A stretch of DNA of 13,665 nucleotides from Acholeplasmatales bacterium. GTDB taxonomy: Bacteria; Bacillota_I; Bacilli_A; Acholeplasmatales; Anaeroplasmataceae. The DNA is taken from the NCBI GenBank assembly GCA_024681175.1, contig JAILBI010000200.1, positions 1-13,665 on the forward strand, read 5' to 3'. Below are positions 6,509 to 13,665 of the stretch, in pieces. The position numbers were made by a program, and so were the translations under genes. Position 1 is the stretch's first letter; each line of letters opens with the position of its first letter. The notes under the pieces were generated by a model that saw only the letters and a list, made by a program, of their open reading frames with translations, was not told the DNA's origin and searched no databases.

Positions 6509-8782
6509 ATGAAAGAAAAATATAATACATTTGAAGATTTTGAAAATATTGTCAAAACATATATTAGTAATCCTTCATCATTAGCTTTGATGAAAAAAGC
6601 ATATGATTTTGCTGCAGATAAGCACAAAAATCAATTTAGAAAAAGTGGTGAAGCTTATATTATTCACCCACTTAATGTTTCATGTATTCTAGCTAATTTA
6701 CATGTAGGACCTGATACTATTTGTGCTGGATTCTTACATGATGTTGTAGAAGATACTGATGTTACACTTGATGTAATTAAAAAAGAATTTAATGAAGATA
6801 TTGCATCTATTGTTGATGGTGTTACAAAGGTTACACAATTATCAAAGGAAAGCAATAATGCTGAAATTATAAAGGATGACGCTGATAAGCAAAATAAAGC
6901 TAAAAGTGATCGCGAAGAAAAACAAATATTAAACCATCAGCATATCTTACTTGCGATGGCAAAAGATATAAGAGTTATTTTAGTTAAGCTTGCAGATAGA
7001 TTACATAATATGCGTACTCTTGGCGCAATGCCACAGGAAAAACAGGTACGTATCGCAAGAGAAACATTAGATGTTTATGCTCCTTTAGCACATAAGCTTG
7101 GTATGTTCGTAATTAAAGGTGAGCTTGAGGATTTATCTTTAATGTATTTAGAACCACAGGAATATCATAAGGTACTAAATTTAGTTAAAAATGATACACA
7201 GGCAAGAGTTCAAAATATCAATAGAGTAATTGATGATATTAAAAAGATTTTAAATGATGAAAATATTAAAGATTTTACTATTAAAGGAAGAGTAAAAAGT
7301 ACATATTCAATCTATAAAAAGATGAAAAATCAAAATAAAGCCTTCAATGAAATTTATGATATTTTAGCTATCAGAATCATTGTTGATACAATTCCTTTAT
7401 GTTATCAAGTATTTGGTTTAATTCATGCCCATTATACACCACTACCACAGCGTATAAAGGACTATATCGCAGTACCTAAGCCTAATATGTATCAATCTTT
7501 GCATACTACAGTTATCTCAAGAGGATACGGAAACGACTCATCAGAGGGCTTCAAATTTGAGGTTCAAATTAGAACTAAGGAAATGGATGAAATTGATGAA
7601 CTAGGTGTTGCAGCACATTGGGCTTATAAAGAAAATAAGAGCTATGATAAAGATAAGGAGCAATATGAAATTGCTCAAAAATTAAAATGGTATGCAGATC
7701 TTTTAAATTATTCTGAGGAAGAAAAATCTGATGCAAAGGAATATGTTACATCAGTAAAAGAAGATATTTTATCATTAAATGTTTATGTAATTACTCCAAC
7801 TGGTGAGGTTATAGACCTTCCAAGAGGTGCAACTCCTATTGATTTCGCTTTCGCAATTCATACAAGAGTTGGTGAAACAATGATTGGAGCTTCAGTAAAT
7901 GATCATATAGTTCCAATGGATTATGAGCTTAAGACAGGTGATGTTTGTTCAATAAAGACATCTAAAAATTCATTTGGACCTACTGAAGCTTGGCTAAAGC
8001 TTTGTAAGACTAAACAAGCTAAAAGAAAAATTAATACCTTCATCAATAAAAAGGAAAGAGATTCTTATGTTTCTCATGGTAAAGAAACACTTGATGAAGA
8101 ATTTAAAAATAATAGAATTGTAAATTATGTTATATCTGATGAATTTGCAAGTGATGGCTTTTCTAAAAATAATATAAAGAATTTAGAAGACCTATATTAT
8201 GCAGTTGGTCGTGGCATCATTTCAACTGTTTCAGTCGTAAGAAGATATATGTTTTTAAATCATATAGAGGATGAAGAAACAGAGGATGAAATTCAAAAGA
8301 GATATAATCAAGCATCTAAAAAGATTCAATCAATTTCAGAAACAGGTGTAATTGTTGAAGGATTATCAAATCCAGAGCTTCACCTTGGAAATTGCTGTAA
8401 TCCTATTCCTGGTGACAATATCGTTGGATATGTTACTAAAGGAAATGGTATTGTAGTACATAGAAAGGATTGTAAGAATTTAAATAGCTTTGATCAAGCT
8501 AGATTAATTTCATTATCTTGGGCTAAGCATATTGAAAGAAGATATCAATGTGCAATTAAAATTACAGGTAAGATGACAAATTCAATTACAGTTGATATTG
8601 TTAATACATGTAATACATCTAATATGACTGTTTTAGGTATGAATTTATCTACTAATGCTCAAACACTTGAGACAATAGTTAAATTAAAGGTATCAACAGA
8701 AAATAAAGATGATTTAGATAAATTAATCATTAAATTAAAAATGGTTAAGGATGTTTATAATATTGAAAGAGATAATGGATAA
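6509..8782 (+). CDS. rel: Bifunctional (p)ppGpp synthetase/hydrolase Rel (RelA/SpoT)
   Basis: Makes and degrades the alarmone (p)ppGpp. The 757-residue protein starts at ATG 6509, 6 nt after AAAGGAGGT; an in-frame TTG further up (6488) lies ahead of that site and is rejected. The hydrolase HD domain is intact (H53, H77-D78, E81-D82, LADRLHNMRT 161-170). The synthetase is intact (GRVKSTYSIYKKM 260-272, DILAIRIIV 284-292, KDYIAVPKPNMYQSLHTTV 317-335, EVQIRT 351-356). TGS spans ~424-485, the Cys-rich zinc-finger region NCCNPIPGD to HRKDC ~628-655, and ACT ~682-755. The loop at ~113-137 carries a charged insertion of about 18 residues compared with B. subtilis Rel. All catalytic elements suggest a two-way enzyme. 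It leads the operon and its stop overlaps dtd by one base. Confidence 0.97.
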   Translation: MKEKYNTFEDFENIVKTYISNPSSLALMKKAYDFAADKHKNQFRKSGEAYIIHPLNVSCILANLHVGPDTICAGFLHDVVEDTDVTLDVIKKEFNEDIASIVDGVTKVTQLSKESNNAEIIKDDADKQNKAKSDREEKQILNHQHILLAMAKDIRVILVKLADRLHNMRTLGAMPQEKQVRIARETLDVYAPLAHKLGMFVIKGELEDLSLMYLEPQEYHKVLNLVKNDTQARVQNINRVIDDIKKILNDENIKDFTIKGRVKSTYSIYKKMKNQNKAFNEIYDILAIRIIVDTIPLCYQVFGLIHAHYTPLPQRIKDYIAVPKPNMYQSLHTTVISRGYGNDSSEGFKFEVQIRTKEMDEIDELGVAAHWAYKENKSYDKDKEQYEIAQKLKWYADLLNYSEEEKSDAKEYVTSVKEDILSLNVYVITPTGEVIDLPRGATPIDFAFAIHTRVGETMIGASVNDHIVPMDYELKTGDVCSIKTSKNSFGPTEAWLKLCKTKQAKRKINTFINKKERDSYVSHGKETLDEEFKNNRIVNYVISDEFASDGFSKNNIKNLEDLYYAVGRGIISTVSVVRRYMFLNHIEDEETEDEIQKRYNQASKKIQSISETGVIVEGLSNPELHLGNCCNPIPGDNIVGYVTKGNGIVVHRKDCKNLNSFDQARLISLSWAKHIERRYQCAIKITGKMTNSITVDIVNTCNTSNMTVLGMNLSTNAQTLETIVKLKVSTENKDDLDKLIIKLKMVKDVYNIERDNG

Positions 8783-9228
8783 TGAGAGTATTAGTTCAAA
8801 AAGTAAAATACGCAAAATGTAGCGTAGATAATAAAATTACAGGTTCAATTGATAAAGGTTTCTTATTATTTGTAGGATTTACAGATACTGATACTGAAGC
8901 AATAATGGACAAGGTAATTAAAAAAACATTATCTTTAAGAATATTTGAAGATGAAAATTATAAAATGAATTTATCATTAAATGATGTAAAGGGAGAATTA
9001 TTAATAATATCTCAATTTACACTTTATGCAGATATTAAGCATGGTGCAAGACCATCCTTTACATCTGCAATGAAAGCTGATAGAGCTGAACCATTTTATA
9101 ATTTATTTGTAGAAAAAGTAAAAGCCCAAGGCTATAGTGTTTCATGTGGTGTATTTGGTGCAGATATGAAAATAGAATTATTAAATGATGGTCCATGTAC
9201 TATCATTGTTGATTCTGATAATTTATAG
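8782..9228 (+). CDS. dtd: D-aminoacyl-tRNA deacylase (D-Tyr-tRNA deacylase)
   Basis: Removes D-amino acids (and glycine from tRNA-Ala) wrongly joined to tRNA. The 148-residue length is standard. Family motifs: start MRVLVQKVKYAKCSVD, SQFTLYAD (77-84) with the active-site threonine region, GARPSF (88-93), and the GVFGADMKIELLNDGPCT run (123-140) that holds the Gly-cisPro chirality gate. One small change is Cys139 where Val is usual (NDGPVT). There is no clear ribosome site; the ATG overlaps the rel stop (TAATG), so it probably depends on re-initiation. The rel-dtd order is widely conserved in Firmicutes. Confidence 0.96.
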   Translation: MRVLVQKVKYAKCSVDNKITGSIDKGFLLFVGFTDTDTEAIMDKVIKKTLSLRIFEDENYKMNLSLNDVKGELLIISQFTLYADIKHGARPSFTSAMKADRAEPFYNLFVEKVKAQGYSVSCGVFGADMKIELLNDGPCTIIVDSDNL

Positions 9229-9236
9229 GAGAGAAT

Positions 9237-11141
9237 ATGAAGCCATATCTTTTTAATCAAGAAAAATATTTCAATTTAAATGATTTAGCACTAGCTTATA
9301 TTGATAATTTTGATCTTGGAATTACAGATATTTATACTAATTATAAAAAGCTTATAAAATTTGTAAAATTATTAAGAGGAAAATTATTAGCAAATAGTGT
9401 TATTGACAATTTATCATATTCAACATGCAAAAATAATGCATTAACTTTCATTATTTTTGATTTTCTTGATGATAAAAAGGTTGTAATAAATGGTAAAATA
9501 CTTACTTTCCAAGATTTTGTTTTAGCCTTAAAACAAAATAAGAATAAAGAAAATAATGTTTTATTTTCATTCATGAAGGATTTTGGTATATCTAAAACAT
9601 ATGCCAAAATGGGAGTAGAATCTAGATTACAAACAGATGCATTCTTTTTAGATAAATATTATGATAATCCATTTACATATGAATATTTAACTAGATTTTA
9701 TACATATAAGCCTGAAGGAAATTTAGAAACTAAATTTATAAATATCACTTCAGGTGAAGAAGAATTATTTAGAAAATTATATGAAGCTATTTCATATGAT
9801 TTTGCCCTAGAGGTTGCATATCGTCTAGGCTTTAGAGAAGCAATAATGCTTGTAAATGAGGTTAACCCAGTATTTTATGCTGCAAAAGCTTTAAAGGCTA
9901 TGAATGCTTGCTCTGAAGATAAATTAAGAAGAATATTTAAAAATGAATATTTCTTCCATTTACTTGAAAATATAGATAATTATGAGCCTAAATCTAATAA
10001 AGGAAAAGATGTATATCAAAGTATAAAAGAGGTAGGTAAGGTTTATAATACTTATTTAGATATGATTGATAAAAAGATAATTGAAAATATTTCATTTGAT
10101 TTATATGTAAATCTTGCAAGAGATTTATATATTAATTATCTAAATTTTGTTAAATTATATCGTAAGGATGAAATTGTATTAAAGGAAGATGTTTCATTTG
10201 ATGAATTTGAATTTAATAGAAAATATATGAATACATATATTAATTTAAATTTCATGAAGAAAAATATCATTACCCTAGATAATAATGTATTAGAGGATAA
10301 TGGAAGAAGAATTAATCCATTAACTGGTGAGGATGTAACTGAGGATAATATCGATCAAACGCATGTTATCATTTCAAAGAAGGAAGAAAATGATAATGAT
10401 GATATTTTAATTGATACATCTGATATTAATTTAACTTACCGTGTTGATGATGCTAAAGATTTATTTGTAAGAACAAAGAAATTATCTATTTGCTCATTAA
10501 TAACAATTTTAATCTTTGGTTTAATCGCATTATCATTATTTATTATTGCAAATTATAAATTAATGGGCTTCTTATTATCTTTAGAAGTATCTAATGCACT
10601 TAGATATCTAGATTTTAATGCATCATTTAAATCTTCTAATGTAGAAGGATTTATAAGATTAGCATTATTAAGCTTAACTATTGTTTTAACTGTAATATTT
10701 TCAATTACATTACTTGTATCAGTTAGAACTGATGAGAAGAATATTAATAATTTAGAAAGAATGGAAAAATCTAAATATAATGATTCTTTATCACAAAAGG
10801 AAGAAATTGAAATTGTTGAGCTTGAAAAGAAAAAAGATAAATTATTTAAGAGCTTATCAGATAATAAATATAAAATATTATCTTATTTATTAATTATTTG
10901 TGCAGTATTATCATTTTCAATTATTGTAACTGCAGTAATTGCAACAATTCCTGTAATTAATGCTAAAGGATTAGATAAAATTGGTGCTTCAGGATATGGA
11001 ACAATAATTTTATCTTGCTATAGTGTAGCTATATTATCTTTATTAGTTATTCCGTTTATTAAGAAAAGAAATCAAATATTATTATTTATATTATTTGCTT
11101 TATCATTAATTATTTCAGTTATTACATTATTATTTATGTAG
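9237..11141 (+). CDS. Large unknown membrane protein in the rel-dtd-rimO operon
   Basis: Not recognised. The 634-residue protein starts with AGGAG 5 nt before ATG, 8 nt after dtd. Residues 1-~410 are soluble, rich in Tyr, Asn and Lys, mostly helical in look, with no nucleotide-binding or protease motif. An acidic Asn/Asp segment (about 364-395) follows. There are then five predicted membrane segments, at about 416-439, 472-496, 547-573, 587-608 and 613-634. Between the second and third lies a charged, coiled-coil-like stretch (about 499-546). There is no signal peptide, so the large N-domain is likely cytoplasmic. Its stop TAG overlaps the rimO ribosome site. The operon position links it to stress or translation genes by context only. 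Confidence 0.8.
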   Translation: MKPYLFNQEKYFNLNDLALAYIDNFDLGITDIYTNYKKLIKFVKLLRGKLLANSVIDNLSYSTCKNNALTFIIFDFLDDKKVVINGKILTFQDFVLALKQNKNKENNVLFSFMKDFGISKTYAKMGVESRLQTDAFFLDKYYDNPFTYEYLTRFYTYKPEGNLETKFINITSGEEELFRKLYEAISYDFALEVAYRLGFREAIMLVNEVNPVFYAAKALKAMNACSEDKLRRIFKNEYFFHLLENIDNYEPKSNKGKDVYQSIKEVGKVYNTYLDMIDKKIIENISFDLYVNLARDLYINYLNFVKLYRKDEIVLKEDVSFDEFEFNRKYMNTYINLNFMKKNIITLDNNVLEDNGRRINPLTGEDVTEDNIDQTHVIISKKEENDNDDILIDTSDINLTYRVDDAKDLFVRTKKLSICSLITILIFGLIALSLFIIANYKLMGFLLSLEVSNALRYLDFNASFKSSNVEGFIRLALLSLTIVLTVIFSITLLVSVRTDEKNINNLERMEKSKYNDSLSQKEEIEIVELEKKKDKLFKSLSDNKYKILSYLLIICAVLSFSIIVTAVIATIPVINAKGLDKIGASGYGTIILSCYSVAILSLLVIPFIKKRNQILLFILFALSLIISVITLLFM

Positions 11142-11150
11142 AGGTATATT

Positions 11151-12452
11151 ATGAAGCTATATATGCTTTCACTTGGTTGTGCTAAAAATTTAGTAGATTC
11201 AGAAATGATTTTAGGTCTTTTAAAAAAGAAAATGACTTTAGTAGAGGACGTAAAAGAAGCAGATTTAATTATTATTAATACTTGCGCATTTATTGAATCT
11301 GCAAGAAAAGAAGCAATCGATAATATTTTTAATTTAATTGAAAATAAAAAAGAATCTGCAAAAATTGTAGTAGTAGGCTGTCTTGCACAAAGATACAAGG
11401 ATGAGCTTATTAAGGAAATGCCTGAAATTGATAGATTCATTAAAATTGATGAATATAAGGATATCGCATCAATTATTAATGATTTAATGAAATCTAATTT
11501 CAAAAATGAAGATAAAATAGATCCATTACAAAGACTTGTAACATCACCTAATTATATGAGATATATTAAAATATCTGAAGGATGCTTAAATCGTTGTGCA
11601 TTTTGTGCAATTCCTTTAATTAGAGGCAATTTAGAATCTAGAACAATTGAAAATATTGTTGAAGAGGTTCAAAATGCTGTAAATGAGGGTGTATATGAAA
11701 TTGATTTAATTTCACAAGATACAACAAAATATGGATATGATATTTATAAAAAATTAGCTTTAGTAGATTTATTAAAAGAATTATGTAAAATAGATGGTAA
11801 TTTTAAAATAAGATTATTATATTTATATCCTGATATTGTTACAGATGAATTAATTGATTTTATTAAAAATAATGATAAAATGATGCCTTATTTTGATATT
11901 CCAATTCAGCATTCTGAAGATAAAATATTAAAGGCTATGAAGCGTAGAGGCTCAAGAGAATATTTATTATCTTTATTTAAAAAGATTAGAAAAGAAATAC
12001 CTAATGCGATATTAAGAACTACATTTATTGTAGGATTCCCATATGAAACTAATGAGGATATGGATAATTTAATTGAATTTGTAAAAGAAGTTAAATTTGA
12101 TAGATTAGGCTGTTTTACATTCTCACTTGAGGAAGGTACACTTGCGACAACATATCCTGATGAAATATCAGAGGATGAAAAGCATCGTCGTTATGAAAGA
12201 TTAATGAGTACTCAAAGTGAAATTGCATTAAAAAATAATAAAGAAAAATTTGTAGGCAAAAATATTAAATGCTTTGTAATAGGATATGATGAACAATCAT
12301 ATATGTATATGGCAAGAAATTATATGTTTGCCCCAGATGATATAGATGGATGCATCTATTTCGCTGGTAAGGATGAGCATAAGCTTGGCGATATAGTAGA
12401 AGTTAAAATATTAAATTGTGATGAATATAATTTAGATGGAGAAGAAATATAA
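11151..12452 (+). CDS. rimO: Ribosomal protein S12 methylthiotransferase RimO
   Basis: A radical-SAM enzyme that adds a methylthio group to the conserved Asp of ribosomal protein S12. The 433-residue length is normal. The N-terminal cluster-binding domain has SLGCAKNLVDSEMILG (7-22), NTCAFIESA (43-51) and VVGCLAQRY (74-82); Cys10, Cys45 and Cys77 hold the auxiliary iron-sulphur cluster. The radical-SAM motif is EGCLNRCAFC (143-152; Cys145, 149, 152). GCAKNLVDSE and the later HSEDKILKAMKRRGSRE favour RimO over MiaB or MtaB. A TRAM-like C-terminal domain covers ~370-433. The ribosome site AGAGGT overlaps the stop of the preceding gene. Closely coupled to the next gene (1-nt gap). Confidence 0.95.
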   Translation: MKLYMLSLGCAKNLVDSEMILGLLKKKMTLVEDVKEADLIIINTCAFIESARKEAIDNIFNLIENKKESAKIVVVGCLAQRYKDELIKEMPEIDRFIKIDEYKDIASIINDLMKSNFKNEDKIDPLQRLVTSPNYMRYIKISEGCLNRCAFCAIPLIRGNLESRTIENIVEEVQNAVNEGVYEIDLISQDTTKYGYDIYKKLALVDLLKELCKIDGNFKIRLLYLYPDIVTDELIDFIKNNDKMMPYFDIPIQHSEDKILKAMKRRGSREYLLSLFKKIRKEIPNAILRTTFIVGFPYETNEDMDNLIEFVKEVKFDRLGCFTFSLEEGTLATTYPDEISEDEKHRRYERLMSTQSEIALKNNKEKFVGKNIKCFVIGYDEQSYMYMARNYMFAPDDIDGCIYFAGKDEHKLGDIVEVKILNCDEYNLDGEEI

Positions 12453-12453
12453 T

Positions 12454-13023
12454 ATGAAAATAAATATTGTATTATATCATCCTGAAATTGCTGAAAACAC
12501 AGGTAATATTATAAGAAGTGCAGTAGGCTTTAATGCTAAGCTTCATTTAATAAAGCCATATGGCTTTATCTTTGATAAGAAGCGTATTGCAAGAGCCTGT
12601 GTAGGCTATTTTGAGCATTTAGAATATGAACAATATGATGATTTTGATGATTTCAAATCTAAAAATAAAGGTAAATTTTATTATTTAACTAGATATGGTC
12701 ATAAGGGTATAGATAAAATTGATTTTAAAAAGGATTGTGAAAATGAGGATTGTTATATTATCCTAGGTGCTGAAAATGAAGGTATTGCATATGATTTATT
12801 AAAAGAAAATCTAGAAGATTGTTATAGAATACCTACAACAGATAAGGTAAGATGCTTAAATGTTTCTAATTGTGCTGCAATAATGCTTTATCTTGCATCA
12901 ACATCTCTAAATTCAAAGGATATTATATTTGATCATGAGCCTAATACATTAAAGGGTGAAAATTTTATAGATGATCTAGATTTATCTACACTTGATAGAC
13001 ATCATTTAGAGCATAAACAATAA
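12454..13023 (+). CDS. trmL: SPOUT-class tRNA (cytidine/uridine-2'-O-)-methyltransferase, TrmL-like
   Basis: Probably methylates the ribose of wobble base 34 in leucine tRNAs. From ATG 12454 the protein has 189 residues. An upstream in-frame ATG (12436) is less likely because GGAGAAG, placed correctly for 12454, would lie inside it. TrmL features: NIVLYHPEIAENTGNIIRSA (4-23), LHLIKPYGF (30-38), the SAM-knot loop ILGAENEGI (103-111), and YRIPT...VRCLNVSNCAAIMLY (124-146). Two departures from the usual family: the loop has GAENEG where GKETxG is usual, and the C-terminus is ~30 residues longer, with an acidic His-rich end. Methyltransferase fold is firm; exact tRNA target is less so. Last gene of the operon. 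Confidence 0.85.
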   Translation: MKINIVLYHPEIAENTGNIIRSAVGFNAKLHLIKPYGFIFDKKRIARACVGYFEHLEYEQYDDFDDFKSKNKGKFYYLTRYGHKGIDKIDFKKDCENEDCYIILGAENEGIAYDLLKENLEDCYRIPTTDKVRCLNVSNCAAIMLYLASTSLNSKDIIFDHEPNTLKGENFIDDLDLSTLDRHHLEHKQ

Positions 13024-13049
13024 AAATCTTGGCAAGTCCAAGATTTTTT
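13024..13049 (+). terminator. Rho-independent terminator of the rel operon
   Basis: AAATCTTGG (13024-13032) pairs with CCAAGATTT (13038-13046) around a CAAGT loop, followed by T to 13049. It starts directly after the trmL-like stop codon. Confidence 0.9.
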
Positions 13050-13156
13050 ATTTGATTCTAAAAAGGCTTTTTTCTCAAACACGATTTTCTTTGTTATATA
13101 TGTCAAGCATTGTTAAAATATAATTGAAAATTAAATATGTAACAAATATTAATTGC

Positions 13157-13185
13157 TTTACATTTAGGTATTTCTTTGTTATAGT
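13157..13185 (+). promoter_or_regulatory. Promoter of the type III antitoxin RNA
   Basis: TTTACA (13157-13162), exactly 17 bp, TATAGT (13180-13185); each hexamer has five of six consensus bases. The start would be near 13192, about 9 nt before the first repeat, as expected for a promoter that makes the repeat RNA. Confidence 0.8.
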
Positions 13186-13200
13186 ATTAATGTAATAATA

Positions 13201-13308
13201 CAAATGGTGATTCGCTACCATAAGTGCGAGGTTACATACAAATGGTGATTCGCCACCATAAGCGCGAGGTTACATACAAAAGGTGACTTACTACCAAAAG
13301 TGTAAGGT
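13201..13308 (+). repeat. Tandem 38-nt repeats (two full, one of 32 nt)
   Basis: Copies at 13201-13238, 13239-13276 and 13277-13308. Copies 1 and 2 differ at three bases (positions 16, 25, 27 or nearby T/C changes); copy 3 is more diverged, with seven differences from copy 1 in 32 bases, including two compensating pairs in the pseudoknot stem. There are no spacers. Confidence 0.95.
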
Positions 13309-13309
13309 G

Positions 13310-13339
13310 AGGTTAGGCAATTGCCTAACCTTATTTTTT
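13310..13339 (+). terminator. Terminator between antitoxin RNA and toxin gene
   Basis: A perfect palindrome, GGTTAGGC-AATT-GCCTAACC (13311-13330), extended by an A-T pair, then TTATTTTTT. In ToxIN loci a leaky terminator here sets a large excess of antitoxin RNA over toxin mRNA. Confidence 0.92.
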
Positions 13340-13354
13340 GTAAAAGGATAGATA

Positions 13355-13665
13355 ATGTTAAGGTTAATAAACGTTGAGTCTAAATATATAGATTTTTTGA
13401 AAGAAGATATAAATTTAAAGAATGTGATGGATTCTAAATTTGAATCAAGTATGAACGGAGGAAGAAAGTATATAGGCGTGTGTATAGCCGTAAACAACTA
13501 TAATTATTATGTTCCCATTCATAAAGGTAGTAAAGAAATGAAAAAAACAGGAAAAATCTATATTGCATCTTCTGGAATAAGAAAAATAAAAAGATCAAAA
13601 TTCAATATAGAATTCATAGAAAAGGATATAGATGGAAATGAAAAAATAACATCTATTTTAAAATC
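13355..13665 (+). CDS. toxN: ToxN/AbiQ-family endoribonuclease toxin (partial, runs off the window)
   Basis: The first 103 codons of an open frame start at ATG 13355, 6 nt after AAAAGGA (13342-13348). The N-terminus fits the ToxN/AbiQ fold: a short strand, then SKYIDFLKED (9-18; compare SKYIKYLKEF in ToxN), then RKYIGVCIAVNNYNYYVPI (37-55; compare AFIGIVLEIxGHKYLAPL). The usual PL(T/S)SPK active-site turn is altered to PIHKGSK (54-60). The family are RNases that cut A-rich sites in cell and phage RNA until bound by the repeat RNA. Known members have ~165-200 residues, so a third or more is missing here. Identity rests on both this match and the pseudoknot repeats directly upstream. No stop, frameshift or decay is seen. 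Confidence 0.82.
   Translation, partial: MLRLINVESKYIDFLKEDINLKNVMDSKFESSMNGGRKYIGVCIAVNNYNYYVPIHKGSKEMKKTGKIYIASSGIRKIKRSKFNIEFIEKDIDGNEKITSILK

Larger units (their letters stand above)
13192..13339 (+). ncRNA. toxI: ToxI-like repeat antitoxin RNA of a type III toxin-antitoxin system
   Basis: The predicted transcript runs from the promoter through 2.8 tandem 38-nt repeats to a terminator hairpin. In every repeat, bases 6-9 (GGTG) pair with 16-19 (TACC or CACC), and bases 11-15 pair with 26-30 (TTCGC/GCGAG in copies 1-2, CTTAC/GTAAG in copy 3). This makes an H-type pseudoknot. In known ToxIN systems, such processed pseudoknots bind and block the toxin. From memory, GGTGATT.GCTACC and AAGTGC resemble the ToxI repeat of Pectobacterium. 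There is no open reading frame of note on this strand in the repeats. Confidence 0.88.

Noticed and set aside
9341..9607. 88-residue antisense frame in the 634-aa gene
   Set aside because: No start signal and no recognisable protein; explained as a chance frame.
11072..11503. 143-residue antisense frame over rimO
   Set aside because: It is a mirror of two confirmed genes in AT-rich DNA, with no ribosome site or known motif.
12436..12453. Upstream ATG start for the trmL-like gene
   Set aside because: It lacks a ribosome site, and the extra residues do not belong to the conserved MKINIVLYHPE start, which has GGAGAAG in front.
13050..13156. A hidden small gene or RNA between the rel operon terminator and the antitoxin promoter
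   Set aside because: A TATAAT at 13119-13124 exists but no matching -35, ribosome site or open frame was found.
13201..13308. CRISPR array
   Set aside because: The 38-nt units are directly adjacent with no spacers, only 2.8 copies exist, and they fold as pseudoknots before a toxin gene.
13201..13339. Riboswitch or T-box leader
   Set aside because: A hairpin terminator before a gene is present, but repeats with identical pseudoknots do not match a known riboswitch and fit ToxI.
13291..13497. 68-residue open frame on the minus strand over the toxin start
   Set aside because: It runs through the terminator palindrome and antitoxin repeat and opposes a better-supported gene with a ribosome site.

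Overview
The window is very AT-rich (by eye roughly 27% G+C) and comes from a low-GC Gram-positive type bacterium. It uses the standard code: TGA is a stop (recU, rarA and the first partial gene all end in TGA) and Trp is TGG, so it is not a UGA-reading Mycoplasma. RecU, an RNase J family protein, a bifunctional Rel, RarA, strong AAGGAGG ribosome sites and extended -10 promoters together suggest an uncultured, gut-type Bacilli/Erysipelotrichia-like or RF39-like lineage. The taxonomy is inference.

Layout. 1-567: two short membrane-protein genes overlapping by ATGA, the first cut by the window edge. 589-1239 (-): recU, converging on them across a shared bidirectional terminator. 1360-1725: a small protein with a Lys/Ala/Thr-rich, histone-tail-like N-terminus and a starch-binding-like beta domain. 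1867-3917: an RNase J homologue that has lost almost all catalytic metal ligands, followed by a translationally coupled small unknown gene. 3966-5086: a stand-alone AAA/STAND-type ATPase, preceded by a consensus promoter and three tandem copies of its own ribosome-site/start-codon leader. 5106-6338 (-): rarA. 6509-13023: an apparent five-gene operon, rel - dtd - unknown 634-aa membrane protein - rimO - trmL-like, with joints of -1, 8, 9 and 1 nt and a terminator at the end. It combines the stringent response with translation quality control and modification (D-aminoacyl-tRNA removal, ribosomal protein S12 methylthiolation, tRNA methylation).

13157-13665: the most notable element, a type III toxin-antitoxin locus of the ToxIN/AbiQ kind. 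A sigma-A-like promoter (TTTACA, 17 bp, TATAGT) drives about 2.8 tandem 38-nt repeats. Each repeat folds into the same H-type pseudoknot, and repeat 3 carries compensating base changes in the second stem. A perfect terminator hairpin follows, then a ToxN/AbiQ-like endoribonuclease gene that runs off the right edge. Such systems act in phage defence by abortive infection and in plasmid or island maintenance. Here it sits directly after a housekeeping operon.

The other unusual items are the RNase J pseudoenzyme, the triplicated translation-start leader of the ATPase (one copy reads ATG-TAA, one ATA, the last the real ATG), and the histone-tailed carbohydrate-binding-like protein with a cre-like palindrome upstream. 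No tRNA, rRNA, CRISPR array, transposase or riboswitch was seen.
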